A stretch of DNA of 64,000 bases, from the IMG/VR virus record IMGVR_UViG_3300030406_003049, positions 30,948 through 94,947 of that record; one strand, 5' to 3'. The position numbers were made by a program, and so were the translations under genes. Of the stretch, positions 1 through 7,930 are shown piece after piece. The stretch is from a virus. The notes below the pieces were generated by a model. The model searched no databases, had not been told where the DNA came from, and saw only the letters and a list, made by a program, of their open reading frames with translations. Every line of letters begins with the position of its first letter. Position 1 is the stretch's first letter.

Positions 1-685
1 TACAACCTTTCTTAAGTTGCTTAACTCCATCTATCTTATGATAAGGCGACATAACTAAAGGATTCAAGCCTAAAGCACATGCCCTATCTAATAACTTAGG
101 TAAGTCAAACTTAAGACCAAACCATGCAATCAACATATCGGGGTCTTTAGCAATCATAGTTCCCATAAAGTGTTCTATCATTTCTTTTTCATTATCAAAA
201 CGATAATTGTCATTTCCTTCATAATCAGGAAACCATGCCCACTGATAATACAGTTCATCGTAATTATCATACACTACAATAGTAGTAATACAACCGTCAT
301 GTTCTCCGCCTTGCGCCCATTCCATATCCCAATACCACTTACGCATATTATATTCGGGCATTTCATTAACTTCATCAACTGCATATCTAAATGTATAAGG
401 CACATCAGCCTCATAAGTTTTAGTAAAGACTTGCCTAGCACCATTTATGTCATATGACTTTTCAACATATACTCTTTTTAGTGATTCGCCTTCTAAGTTT
501 TTCCAATCCCCTTCTTCGTATTCAAATTTACCCTTAGTATATTTATTCAAAGAATAAGTTGGTATTTCTTTTTCATCTGCTAAAACATAGAAGTATGGTC
601 TAAACTCTACTTCTTCGCTTTTCTTTACTCCGTTTTCTCTCCAAGATTTGTATATTGTATTTCCATTTTTATTACTAATTATCAT
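1..685 (-). CDS. polB: Family B DNA polymerase, N-terminal/exonuclease part (cut by window edge)
   Basis: The start is the ATG at 685 and the gene runs off the left edge, so only about 228 residues are visible. They match the N-terminal and 3'-5' exonuclease region of archaeal/viral family B polymerases: a WYWDMEW segment carries the Exo I Asp-x-Glu pair, and further on the segment LIAWFGLKFDLPKLLDRA matches the Exo II region (Asn/Gly-x-x-Phe-Asp). The polymerase domain is outside the window. The gene follows PCNA by 9 nt, so it is the last visible member of the replication operon. The replicative-polymerase role is inferred from family and neighbours. Confidence 0.85.
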   Translation of the reverse strand, partial: MIISNKNGNTIYKSWRENGVKKSEEVEFRPYFYVLADEKEIPTYSLNKYTKGKFEYEEGDWKNLEGESLKRVYVEKSYDINGARQVFTKTYEADVPYTFRYAVDEVNEMPEYNMRKWYWDMEWAQGGEHDGCITTIVVYDNYDELYYQWAWFPDYEGNDNYRFDNEKEMIEHFMGTMIAKDPDMLIAWFGLKFDLPKLLDRACALGLNPLVMSPYHKIDGVKQLKKGC

Positions 686-694
686 TTACATTCC

Positions 695-1468
695 TCAATT
701 TGCTAAGTGCGGTGCTTTAATCAAGAGTTTATTCTCCGATATAATTAACATCGGGAAATCATCTTTGACATAAAAGTTCAACATTTCATTGTCAAACAAT
801 ACATGTAATGGGCTAGAAAAATCTAGCGTTGCTGATTCTCCGATACTATTTTCTAAGTCAATAGAAGTTTCAAACTTATTTGAGTTAGTAGTAGCACTAG
901 ACATTGATAATTTATTCTTATCATGTTCATAGTTTAAGTGATAAATACCACTACCAATTAACTCACAAAGTTTCATAGTCTCACTAAATGTATTTGAGTC
1001 TAATTGAAATGCGCCCTCAAACTTTGATTTGTTAAATTCAAACAAAGTTTCTATGTTTTCTTCGTAATGAACATCAATAACATATTGACCCATACGATTC
1101 AATGTGTCCATGTTAGGGTGATTCGCAATAGTAGGTTGTGAAAGTTTACTATTATTGTTTGTCATAGTAATAACATCATCACACTTTACTACTACATCAC
1201 CACTAAACTTCTTTAGATATTTTAGCAACTCTCCGGTTTCACCTACAACTGTTCCGTCTTCTTCGCCTTCAACTGTCAAATCAACTTTAACTATTAATGA
1301 ATTAATAGTGTCGCAATTCCACAAACTTAGTGTATTATTGTGCAATCTACCATAAAAGTTCTCTATTAGACTACTACTAGTTAGACTTGCACCGTTGAAG
1401 TATTTTCCTTTCAATTGTATATCTGTTAGTGCTTTAACTAAGTCTTTTGCATCTACTGTAAATTTCAT
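695..1468 (-). CDS. pcn: PCNA-like DNA sliding clamp
   Basis: This 257-residue protein has the length of archaeal PCNA and opens with the typical 'MKFTVDAKDLVKAL' start. Its C-terminus (LNFYVKDDFPMLIISEN followed by KLLIKAPHL) corresponds to the last strands of the second PCNA domain, which end in the 'L-APR'-type tail. Clamps encircle DNA and tether polymerase, ligase and nucleases. The gene lies between a RecA-like ATPase (4-nt overlap upstream) and DNA polymerase, with the RFC clamp loader 3 kb upstream, which supports the call. The interdomain loop is too diverged for me to mark the partner-binding pocket. Confidence 0.8.
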   Translation of the reverse strand: MKFTVDAKDLVKALTDIQLKGKYFNGASLTSSSLIENFYGRLHNNTLSLWNCDTINSLIVKVDLTVEGEEDGTVVGETGELLKYLKKFSGDVVVKCDDVITMTNNNSKLSQPTIANHPNMDTLNRMGQYVIDVHYEENIETLFEFNKSKFEGAFQLDSNTFSETMKLCELIGSGIYHLNYEHDKNKLSMSSATTNSNKFETSIDLENSIGESATLDFSSPLHVLFDNEMLNFYVKDDFPMLIISENKLLIKAPHLAN

Positions 1469-2226
1469 ATTGTTCCCTCTCTTAATTCTTTAATTCCATT
1501 CCATGTAATATTAGGTGGCGTTCCTTGTCTTACTGTCCACTTAGAACCAACAAGTTTACCATTTGTTCTACTACCCATAAGTTCAGCAAAGAAATGCGTT
1601 TCGCCCTTTACTTTCTTTTTTGAACAATAGATTTCTTGTTCAAGTTTACCGCCCCATTCTTTCCACATAGGAATCATACCAACGGCTACATTGTCCAAAT
1701 ATCTTTCAGTTTCGTGGGTAATAAAAATACAATCGCAATTTAGATTGTAAATTGTTTCTAATAAATAGTAGAACAATTTATTTCTATTACCATATTGAAA
1801 CGGCATAATTTTTGTTACGACTCTAGGATTAGGATTGACTTTTAGCATACAAGCGTCTAGCCAAGTATCTACTCCATCAATAACAAATATTGGGTTTTCA
1901 CCATTCTTTATTGATTCTTTAGCATGGTTTATGAATTGTAAAGAACGGTCTTCACTTTCATTAATGTCAATAATATTATCTTTAGTCATAACAATAGGAC
2001 AGAATACTTCTATTCTTTCCGTTGCGTTATGGTGTTGATACCAAGTAGACTCAACTCCTCTATCCCAATCTAAAACAAATATCTTCCTATCGGGGAAGTC
2101 TAACGCTAAACCAGTTTTACCTGTTTTTGGTTCACCCCAAATACCTAATACCATTCTTGATTTCATGCTCTCTCTCATTTTCTTTAGTAATTCACTAAAG
2201 TTTATTTTTTCTTTTCTAAAACTCAT
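1465..2226 (-). CDS. RecA/RadA-like P-loop ATPase (Sak4/AAA_24 type)
   Basis: This 253-residue ATPase has a Walker A motif GEPKTGKTG at about residues 31-39 and a Walker B strand NPIFVIDGVD near the middle. Single-domain RecA-like ATPases of this size next to replication genes in viruses are usually Sak4-type recombination mediators that promote strand annealing with an SSB; the SSB-like gene is 770 nt upstream. I chose the ATG at 2226 because GGTGA lies 5 nt before it. An in-frame GTG at 2235 is part of that ribosome-binding site. It overlaps PCNA by 4 nt. A RadB-like or packaging-related role is less likely here. Confidence 0.7.
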   Translation of the reverse strand: MSFRKEKINFSELLKKMRESMKSRMVLGIWGEPKTGKTGLALDFPDRKIFVLDWDRGVESTWYQHHNATERIEVFCPIVMTKDNIIDINESEDRSLQFINHAKESIKNGENPIFVIDGVDTWLDACMLKVNPNPRVVTKIMPFQYGNRNKLFYYLLETIYNLNCDCIFITHETERYLDNVAVGMIPMWKEWGGKLEQEIYCSKKKVKGETHFFAELMGSRTNGKLVGSKWTVRQGTPPNITWNGIKELREGTI

Positions 2227-2485
2227 AATTTTCACCTATCTCATTTCTTTCTAATAATAATTCTGTTTCTTTCAATAATCCCCATGTGTTCAATATATGA
2301 CACAACTCATCTTTGCCTTCACAAATATATCTTGTTTCCTTAGTTCCCACATGAAGTTTAATCCAATAACTATCTTTTTTGTTTTCATTTTCCTTCCAAG
2401 TAATGAAGTCCACTTTTTCTAAATCAATAATATAACTTTCATTCTTAAGAAGGAATCTATCTTCTATAATTCCTTTTCTATACAT
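2216..2485 (-). CDS. Hypothetical protein, 89 aa
   Basis: This small soluble protein is rich in Glu and Lys (N-terminus MYRKGIIEDRFLL). Its predicted beta strands DFITWK and SYWIKLHVG are followed by an acidic helix. It shows no motif I recognise. The start has a GAGG ribosome-binding site, and the 3' end overlaps the RecA-like ATPase start by 11 nt, so the two are probably translated together. A role with the recombination ATPase is only inferred from position. Confidence 0.7.
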   Translation of the reverse strand: MYRKGIIEDRFLLKNESYIIDLEKVDFITWKENENKKDSYWIKLHVGTKETRYICEGKDELCHILNTWGLLKETELLLERNEIGENYEF

Positions 2486-2661
2486 TTTAAATCCTCTTAA
2501 AAAATAGGCATCGCACCTATCCGAGTGTCAATTGTCCGAACACAAGTTCACACTTACACTTGCTATCTTATTACTCCCCACATGAAATCTGTAATGTCGC
2601 CAACACATCATACCCCAACTAAAACCCTTTACGACATTTCTAGGGGGGGAATAATAGGAAT
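2486..2661 (-). promoter_or_regulatory. 176-bp gap with short hairpin and T tract
   Basis: No convincing gene was found here. On the minus strand a 5-bp stem, ATAGG-TGCGATG-CCTAT, is followed at once by six T residues (about 2495-2518) and ends some 20 nt before the 89-aa gene. It looks like an attenuator or terminator-like hairpin between the DUF3846-type gene and the ATPase unit. No clear TATA box was seen. Confidence 0.35.
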
Positions 2662-2982
2662 TTACTGCTCCGAAAGCCAATATTCTTTTGTAATGAATGA
2701 CTTATCTACTCTAACTAATACATCACCAACAACTCTAGGTGCTAGTGATTCTAGTTGCATATTAGCCAAGTAGTTATCTTTTAGACCATGTAAAAGTCCT
2801 TCTTCATTTACAATCATATCTTTTATTTCGGGAGTTAAATATACATTAGGCATGTATTCAATACGGCCTCCTACTGCCTTTTGCATTTGCTCTAGTGTTG
2901 GTTTGTCTTCAAACACTTCACCCTTCAAACGCCAAAGGCAATTATCCTCAACTTTAATTTCTACCCATATATCATTACTCAA
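2662..2982 (-). CDS. DUF3846-like protein, 106 aa
   Basis: The central segment, MQKAVGGRIEYM followed by 'VNEEGLLHGL', 'LANMQLESL' and 'VVGDVLVRVD', follows the order of blocks in the DUF3846 family of phage and plasmid proteins (LQ..VGG.IE, NEEG, N..A, ivG). The function of that family is not known to me. The reading frame opens with TTG at 2982, preceded by GAGGAG at proper spacing; the nearby ATG leads straight to a stop, so TTG is the likely start. It lies directly downstream of the SSB-like gene. Confidence 0.65.
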   Translation of the reverse strand: MSNDIWVEIKVEDNCLWRLKGEVFEDKPTLEQMQKAVGGRIEYMPNVYLTPEIKDMIVNEEGLLHGLKDNYLANMQLESLAPRVVGDVLVRVDKSFITKEYWLSEQ

Positions 2983-2994
2983 ATAACCATCTCC

Positions 2995-4230
2995 TCAAAA
3001 CCAAATATCTTCATCTTCAAAGACTGCATCGGTTTCTTCCGCTATTGGATTACCAAAGGCTTCTTGAACTAACAAACCACTAGTGTTAATAGTAATTGGT
3101 TCAGCCTCTCCATCAATAATTCTTTGAGAAGTTCTACCGACAACAATGACGGTTGAACCGATACCAAAGTTGATATTGATATGTTCGGGAATCCAACATG
3201 TAGTTGCTAAGTTGTCTTCATCGGATTCTGTCAATTCCATATCGCTCGCTTTATCAGTAATAGATAAGATTCTATTACCATTAGCAGTCGGTGTCATTCT
3301 TTGATTAACAACTGTTCCTTCAACGATAGCGAACCTGTCTTTGGTTGCTTCCATCTGTAAGTTAGTATGTAGTCTATCCAAATCAACAAGCGGTGTTGCA
3401 TTCTTAATGTAGTTTTCAAACAAACAAGATGAAAAGTCAAAAGAACTCATATCCCTATAATCACTATTATCGGGGTTTACATCTTCGTTTCTAATCAAAC
3501 TATCTTTGGTAGCCATAGTCATACCATACAAGTTTGCCCCATCATCACTAGGAATAGCCTTGAAATGAACCCAATCAAAAGTATCGGGTGCAAAATCAAT
3601 TCCTCCTTGATTCTTATAAGAGAAGTAGTAAGACTTCATTTCTCCGCCATCAACGCTTCCAAAGAAAATTCCATTTCTTCTAAACTCATTCTTAGGCAAA
3701 GGCTTACCATATCTCTTATTTTCAGTTCCGCTTGCATAGTTAGGCATATTATCCAACGGGATAATTATTGTCCCATCTTCAAGTTCTTCTGCTCCATCAA
3801 CAAGAGTCTTAGCAACCTTTTCTTGGTAGTCGCCTTTGTAGTATCTAGCAATTGTAAAGGTTCCATCATCGTTTTCGGTAGCGGTTGCTACTATTCCTTC
3901 TTCCAAAGCCTTATCATTATCTCGCAAGAACTCCTCTTTTGCCTTGTTTCTGCTCCAACTCATCATATCTCTTGGTGCTTCCAAACTTACAAAGAAACCA
4001 AATGCGCTCTTAACTAAACTGTTAGAACCGCTATTGTTGTTTGTTGTCTTTGCTTTCATGTTTCCACGCACATAGTTTCTAAGAAGTGATACCGCTATAT
4101 CGCTATCAACTTCTACTCCGTTCTCTTCGCAAAAAGAACGGTATATTACTACCATTTCGTCGGTAGTGATATTTAGGTGCTTTGCTCCAATCTCTATTTC
4201 TTTCATTATTTTTTCTGGTATATCTTTCAT
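2995..4230 (-). CDS. Single-stranded DNA-binding protein, RPA/SSB-like (inferred)
   Basis: This 411-residue protein has an N-terminal helical region, then a long beta-rich part. Near residues 300-390 'AIVEGTVVNQRMT' and 'NGNRILSITD', then 'NFGIGSTVIVVGRTSQ', have the strand pattern of an OB fold. The last residues, AVFEDEDIWF, form an acidic tail ending in an aromatic, as in SSBs whose tail recruits partner proteins. It lies between the RFC clamp loader and PCNA/RecA-like genes, where a virus would place its SSB. The call rests on fold pattern, tail and context rather than a family motif. Confidence 0.55.
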   Translation of the reverse strand: MKDIPEKIMKEIEIGAKHLNITTDEMVVIYRSFCEENGVEVDSDIAVSLLRNYVRGNMKAKTTNNNSGSNSLVKSAFGFFVSLEAPRDMMSWSRNKAKEEFLRDNDKALEEGIVATATENDDGTFTIARYYKGDYQEKVAKTLVDGAEELEDGTIIIPLDNMPNYASGTENKRYGKPLPKNEFRRNGIFFGSVDGGEMKSYYFSYKNQGGIDFAPDTFDWVHFKAIPSDDGANLYGMTMATKDSLIRNEDVNPDNSDYRDMSSFDFSSCLFENYIKNATPLVDLDRLHTNLQMEATKDRFAIVEGTVVNQRMTPTANGNRILSITDKASDMELTESDEDNLATTCWIPEHININFGIGSTVIVVGRTSQRIIDGEAEPITINTSGLLVQEAFGNPIAEETDAVFEDEDIWF

Positions 4231-4243
4231 ATTTTTTTCCTCC

Positions 4244-5158
4244 TTAGATTAATTGTCCAACTATCCATGAAATTATTATTTTAGGGGTCATGGCGGTTGA
4301 ACGATATTCTCCTTCCCCTATTACCCTAAGAAGTTGAAACTTCTTAGCGGAATCTAAACCATCGGCAGTTAAAACCGAATTATGAAGTCCTAAACAAATC
4401 TCTTTCACGCTTCTTCCTCCATACAAAATGTCATGTAATTTGTCTAATGTTTCATTCGGTTTTTTATCAATTATTAATTTTAATATTTCATCAAACTCTT
4501 TCAATGAATCCTGCATCTGTTTTTTCAGCGTAAAGTTTGAGGCTCTTGCCGCTTGAATCTCGGTAATCGCCCTGCGTAAATCACCATCTAATTGATATAT
4601 AAAGCGAGCCAAGTCTTCATCAGCGAATCCTTCAACTCCTTCTTTCTCAAGAATATCCTTGATAACTTCAAGGACAACTTCATTCTTCAATGGATTAAAC
4701 CTATAATTAGCACATCTACTTTGAAGCGGAAATATAATCTTAGACTTATCATTACAAGTAATGATGAATCTAATATTACTAGCATATCTTTCCATAATTC
4801 TTTTCATGGCGTTTTGTGCGTCATTAGTCATTCCATCTAACTCATCTAATAGCATAATTCTAAATGGTGCATCACCAATAGTTCCGCTTTGTGCTACTTG
4901 TTTGATTGTAGTTCTTACAGTTTCTAGTCTTCTATCATCACTAGCATTTACTTCAAAGAAGTTATCTTTGAATAAATCTCCTAACATAGACTTAGCAAGT
5001 GCAATTGCCGCACCTGTCTTACCTGTTCCTTGCATTCCATAAGCAAGAACATTAGGCATATTATTTTCTAATACCCATTGTTCTGCATCTAATACAAAAT
5101 GCTCTTGTCCTACAATATCACTTAATTTACTTGGTCTGTATTTTTCTGTCCATAACAT
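4244..5158 (-). CDS. rfcS: Replication factor C small subunit (clamp loader)
   Basis: This 304-residue AAA+ protein starts with the diagnostic 'WTEKYRP' of RFC small subunits. It has Walker A GMQGTGKTG (41-49), a Walker B LLDELDGM in which the usual DEAD is DELD (105-108), sensor 1 at IITCND and the arginine-finger SRC motif at 147-149, then 'GDLRRAI' of domain II. It would load the viral PCNA onto primed DNA. At about 304 residues it is a little shorter than cellular homologues. No separate RFC large subunit is recognisable in the window, so it may act as a homo-oligomer or with the host subunit. Confidence 0.92.
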   Translation of the reverse strand: MLWTEKYRPSKLSDIVGQEHFVLDAEQWVLENNMPNVLAYGMQGTGKTGAAIALAKSMLGDLFKDNFFEVNASDDRRLETVRTTIKQVAQSGTIGDAPFRIMLLDELDGMTNDAQNAMKRIMERYASNIRFIITCNDKSKIIFPLQSRCANYRFNPLKNEVVLEVIKDILEKEGVEGFADEDLARFIYQLDGDLRRAITEIQAARASNFTLKKQMQDSLKEFDEILKLIIDKKPNETLDKLHDILYGGRSVKEICLGLHNSVLTADGLDSAKKFQLLRVIGEGEYRSTAMTPKIIISWIVGQLI

Positions 5159-5382
5159 TACAAAGCCTCCAATTTAGATTCTATTTCTTTAACTAATTTA
5201 TACATAATTTCACTTAGCCAACCATAAGGTTCTTGAATATTAACCTCTCCTATATTATCTAAAATATCAGTAATATAGCCTTCTGCTCTACTAGCCCATT
5301 CGTGCAGTTCTTCAAGTTGTTCGGCTTCATATGCTTTTGATTTTAGTTCTTCGCTTTTTCTTTCTAATTCTTCACTTTTCAT
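5158..5382 (-). CDS. Hypothetical protein, 74 aa, coiled coil
   Basis: The first half (MKSEELERKSEELKSKAYE) is a strongly charged heptad-like helix; the second half is an amphipathic helix ending EIESKLEAL. No enzyme motif is visible. Its stop overlaps the RFC start by one base, and its start overlaps the 41-aa gene by 4 nt, so it belongs to the same operon. It may be a small accessory of the clamp loader, but this is only positional inference. Confidence 0.65.
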   Translation of the reverse strand: MKSEELERKSEELKSKAYEAEQLEELHEWASRAEGYITDILDNIGEVNIQEPYGWLSEIMYKLVKEIESKLEAL

Positions 5383-5504
5383 TTCTCTCCCTCCAATTCA
5401 TCAATTAAATCAACTAACTGATTAAATGCGTGTTCATATTCTTTCTTTACTTCGTAAAGGTAGGCTATACGAGTAAGTCTCTTTATTATCTCTTTTTTCT
5501 TCAT
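5379..5504 (-). CDS. Hypothetical small protein, 41 aa
   Basis: ATG at 5504 follows GGAGGAATAAAA, the ribosome-binding arrangement used by many leftward genes here. The product begins MKKKEIIKRLTRIAYLYEV and is a single basic-then-acidic helix. Its stop overlaps the next start as ATGA. Translation signals and phase support a real gene; the function is unknown. Confidence 0.55.
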   Translation of the reverse strand: MKKKEIIKRLTRIAYLYEVKKEYEHAFNQLVDLIDELEGEK

Positions 5505-5506
5505 TT

Positions 5507-5626
5507 TTATTCCTCCTCAAATTTAATCAGTTCTTGTTCTATTGAATTATGCTCCGGCATTAATAGTCCTCCTAACCAATAAAGAAAACCTGCAAAAAAT
5601 AATAATACTACTATTTCAAATCCCAT
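5507..5626 (-). CDS. Small single-pass membrane protein, 39 aa
   Basis: The product starts MGFEIVVLLFFAGFLYWLGG, a clear transmembrane segment, and ends in a short acidic tail (EQELIKFEEE). ATG at 5626 overlaps the upstream stop by one base and is preceded by AGGAGGAATAA. The downstream gene starts 3 nt after its stop. A membrane peptide inside a replication operon could be an anchor or an inhibitor of a host membrane function; nothing distinguishes these. Confidence 0.6.
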   Translation of the reverse strand: MGFEIVVLLFFAGFLYWLGGLLMPEHNSIEQELIKFEEE

Positions 5627-5868
5627 TATTTATTCCTCCTATTGCTCCATGTAGCCTGTTTGGTGGCTTTACTAAATCCTGTCTTCTTGAAGTGGCGACC
5701 TAACATACTACCTAATTCAATAGTAGTCAATTCATATTTTACTCTATTAAAAGACAAATCTTCTAAATCCACATATCCATGAACAATCTCAAATATTTCT
5801 CTTGTTGTCAAATTCTCTTTTTTATTTAATGTCTTCTCTATTCTTTTTCTAATCATTTGCTTCACCAT
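5626..5868 (-). CDS. Winged-helix-like small protein A (tandem paralogue)
   Basis: Eighty residues from ATG 5868, chosen because a G-rich ribosome-binding stretch (GGGGGAAAAAAT) precedes it; an in-frame start at 5913 has none. The pattern 'LTTREIFEIVHG', then 'ELTTIELGSMLGRHF' and 'GFSKATKQATWS', is shared with the adjacent gene at 5849-6097 (MTTGEIYEAIHN, LTKNELQMVLRH, GFCNQTKQTIWG). The helix-turn-helix spacing suggests DNA binding. This is a local tandem duplication with strong divergence. Confidence 0.6.
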   Translation of the reverse strand: MVKQMIRKRIEKTLNKKENLTTREIFEIVHGYVDLEDLSFNRVKYELTTIELGSMLGRHFKKTGFSKATKQATWSNRRNK

Positions 5869-6097
5869 ATTTTTTCCCCCATATAGTCTGTTTGGTTTGA
5901 TTACAGAAACCAACTTTATTACAAGTGTGTCTCAATACCATTTGTAATTCATTCTTAGTCAATACATCTTTCTTTACCCTTCTACCTTCTTTTTTGGTAG
6001 TTGCATTATGTATTGCTTCGTATATTTCACCAGTAGTCATATTTCTATTTTCTACCATCTCGCTTATTCTCATTTTTACTCTCTTTCTTTTTCTCAT
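5849..6097 (-). CDS. Winged-helix-like small protein B (tandem paralogue)
   Basis: Paralogue of the neighbouring 80-aa protein, with the same three blocks (MTTGEIYEAIHN, LTKNELQMVLRH, GFCNQTKQTIWG). I start it at ATG 6097, which has GGTGA upstream; this still overlaps the zinc-finger gene by about 50 nt. The highly basic N-terminus (MRKRKRVKMRI) fits nucleic-acid binding. It may be a small regulator or a replication accessory; the target is unknown. Confidence 0.55.
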   Translation of the reverse strand: MRKRKRVKMRISEMVENRNMTTGEIYEAIHNATTKKEGRRVKKDVLTKNELQMVLRHTCNKVGFCNQTKQTIWGKKYGEAND

Positions 6098-6317
6098 TAT
6101 TTTCACCTTGTTTTTTATGATGATTACAATAGCCATCTACTACTATTGCTCTACATCTTTTACCTGTGCCTTTAGATATGCCTTTACAGAAAAAATGTTC
6201 CGGTAAATTATCTCTATCACTAAGACACGATAAACAAATTTTAACTTTAGACTTAGACCTACAACCTAAGCCCTTCCCACATATTACACAACTATGGGCG
6301 TGTATTGTGTGTTTCAT
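6045..6317 (-). CDS. Zinc-finger protein, 90 aa
   Basis: Cysteine pairs CVICGKGLGC and CLSC near the N-terminus, then CKG...CRA...CNHHKK, give two likely zinc sites. The last 20 residues are almost all Lys, Glu, Asn and Arg. Its start overlaps the P-loop ATPase stop (ATGA). The second cluster (C-x2-G..R-C...C-x-H-H) resembles small nucleic-acid-binding fingers common in phages. The function is unknown. Confidence 0.6.
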   Translation of the reverse strand: MKHTIHAHSCVICGKGLGCRSKSKVKICLSCLSDRDNLPEHFFCKGISKGTGKRCRAIVVDGYCNHHKKQGENNEKKKESKNENKRDGRK

Positions 6318-7162
6318 AGAAAGTCCTCCAAAGATGAACCCTTCTTTTTTACAGTTGGTTTCTTCTTACGGACTTTCTTTTCACCTAAACCTAAATCTCT
6401 ACATTGTGTATTGTTCAGTTTAGTTTTTGCATACTTAACAAAATCTTCATCATTTGTTAATTGCTTGAATACTCTCTTGCTACCGTTCTTTATTCCTAAT
6501 TTCTTAATTAAATATGAAGTCTTAGTGTATGGTCTATACTTAGGAAGATTGAATCTACCGTAATGCTTACCATTATGAACATAGGCTAACATTTCATAGA
6601 AATAATCTTGACTCCATTTTCTTTTTACTTTAGCATCAATAAACAATAACTTGTTTGGGTGTAGATTTTCTCCCAACACATTCATTATTTGATAGTCTTT
6701 AGGTTTGTTTACCTTTAGAAGTTTAGCCATCATATCTCTATCACTTTCTCTTAGGTAATTATTAGCCAAAGTAAAAGTGTCCATGTGCATAGAATATGGT
6801 TCTTCACTTCTAGGAGCAAGTTCTTTTATTGAATCAAAAAGATGTTTGACTGTTCCTGCTCTTTTCATTTTACAAAGAGCCTTCACTTCCTTTGGAATAT
6901 CCTTTTCGTTTATTGATGTGAAAATCAAACTACCTCTATATCTTCTAATTATACGCAATAAAGATTCTTTTTGTGTATTATAATGTATATCTTCAATAAT
7001 AAGTCCATTTTCAACATTAACAGAACTTGCGTCTATTTCTAATTCATCGCCATATAGAACCAAAGCATCTGGGAGCATTCCTTTAGCCATTGTTGTTTTT
7101 CCTGTTCCTGTTTTCCCTGTTATTATTATTGGTCTATTTCTATTCATATTTGTTAATCCCAT
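6314..7162 (-). CDS. P-loop ATPase with PIP-box-like C-terminus
   Basis: This 282-residue protein has Walker A ITGKTGTGKTTMA near the N-terminus, a Walker B-like strand 'NGLIIEDIHY', and a sensor-like 'GSLIFTSINE', as in AAA+/helicase-loader proteins. A long basic C-terminal region ends KKGSSLEDFL, which resembles a PCNA-interacting peptide (Q-x-x-h-x-x-F-F/L) lacking the Gln. The virus encodes PCNA and RFC-S but no visible RFC-L, so this could be a loader-type partner. Alternatives are a helicase loader or an unrelated ATPase. Confidence 0.6.
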   Translation of the reverse strand: MGLTNMNRNRPIIITGKTGTGKTTMAKGMLPDALVLYGDELEIDASSVNVENGLIIEDIHYNTQKESLLRIIRRYRGSLIFTSINEKDIPKEVKALCKMKRAGTVKHLFDSIKELAPRSEEPYSMHMDTFTLANNYLRESDRDMMAKLLKVNKPKDYQIMNVLGENLHPNKLLFIDAKVKRKWSQDYFYEMLAYVHNGKHYGRFNLPKYRPYTKTSYLIKKLGIKNGSKRVFKQLTNDEDFVKYAKTKLNNTQCRDLGLGEKKVRKKKPTVKKKGSSLEDFL

Positions 7163-7560
7163 TACATAACCCCTTTTAATTTAAATAATTCTTCTAAGCC
7201 TTCTAATTGAAGATGCCTCGCTTCGGCAACTATTCTCACTGCCTTTTTAAAATCAGCGAAGTTATTGTTAGCATCGGGCAACTTCACCAAGAAGTTATGA
7301 ACCACTAATGCAATATTTTTAATTCCTGTAATTATCAAAATTGGTGTTGGCCGACTTTTGTTTTGTTGCGCTTTGTATTTTGATTCTATCCCATACTGAA
7401 TTAAACTTCTTTGTATGGCGTGTAAGAAATCAGCACTACCTCTAATATTAATACTAAGTTTAGTTCTATATCCTATTAATATCTCATCGTTTTTTGTTAT
7501 GCTGATGTGTCCGTTAGCCTTAGCAAGAAATATACCTGTTAGCATATCTTTACTATACAT
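7162..7560 (-). CDS. LAGLIDADG-fold protein, catalytic residues degraded
   Basis: About 132 residues from ATG 7560, which has GAGG upstream; the longer frame from 7593 lacks such a site. The block 'LTGIFLAKANGHISI' aligns with the LAGLIDADG helix and following strand, and 'RGSADFLHAIQRSLIQYGI' plus 'LIITGIKNIALVVHNF' match the later parts of one homing-endonuclease repeat. The conserved acidic residues are replaced (AKANG for IDADG), so it is probably not a nuclease. It may be a domesticated DNA-binding protein. Confidence 0.55.
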   Translation of the reverse strand: MYSKDMLTGIFLAKANGHISITKNDEILIGYRTKLSINIRGSADFLHAIQRSLIQYGIESKYKAQQNKSRPTPILIITGIKNIALVVHNFLVKLPDANNNFADFKKAVRIVAEARHLQLEGLEELFKLKGVM

Positions 7561-7930
7561 TGGACTCAACCTCAAAGAATCCGATAAACTCATTTTCCAC
7601 TTGCATGTAATCCATACCTTCTTTTAATAAATCACTAATGTATTGGCTATCGTCTTGAAAAGAACCTGCTAAAGCAATATTTAGATTAGTGTTGGCTACT
7701 CTACCAAATAGAGAAGCCATCTCGGAATCTTCTTTAGTTTCAATTACTGTTATGTGTTTTTCAAAATCGTCTACCAAAACAACATTACTATTTATCTTAA
7801 TTGCTACATATAAGCCCTTAGTTAAAATAAATAAATCCTCATCGGACATATCACTATACACCGCAAAAGAAAAGATAGATACCTTACCAAATTTATTTAT
7901 CATCAATTCTATTTCCGGTGGATTATTCAT
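7553..7930 (-). CDS. Hypothetical protein, 125 aa
   Basis: An alpha/beta-looking protein with strands 'KVSIFSFAVY', 'LYVAIKINSNVVLVDDF' and 'HITVIETK', and a helical acidic C-terminus. No recognised motif. It is translationally coupled: its start overlaps the ligase stop by 4 nt, and its stop overlaps the LAGLIDADG-fold gene by 8 nt. Confidence 0.65.
   Translation of the reverse strand: MNNPPEIELMINKFGKVSIFSFAVYSDMSDEDLFILTKGLYVAIKINSNVVLVDDFEKHITVIETKEDSEMASLFGRVANTNLNIALAGSFQDDSQYISDLLKEGMDYMQVENEFIGFFEVESNV

Noticed and set aside
170-457. Rightward 95-aa hydrophobic frame inside the polymerase gene
   Set aside because: It is antisense to conserved exonuclease motifs of DNA polymerase and has no start signal.
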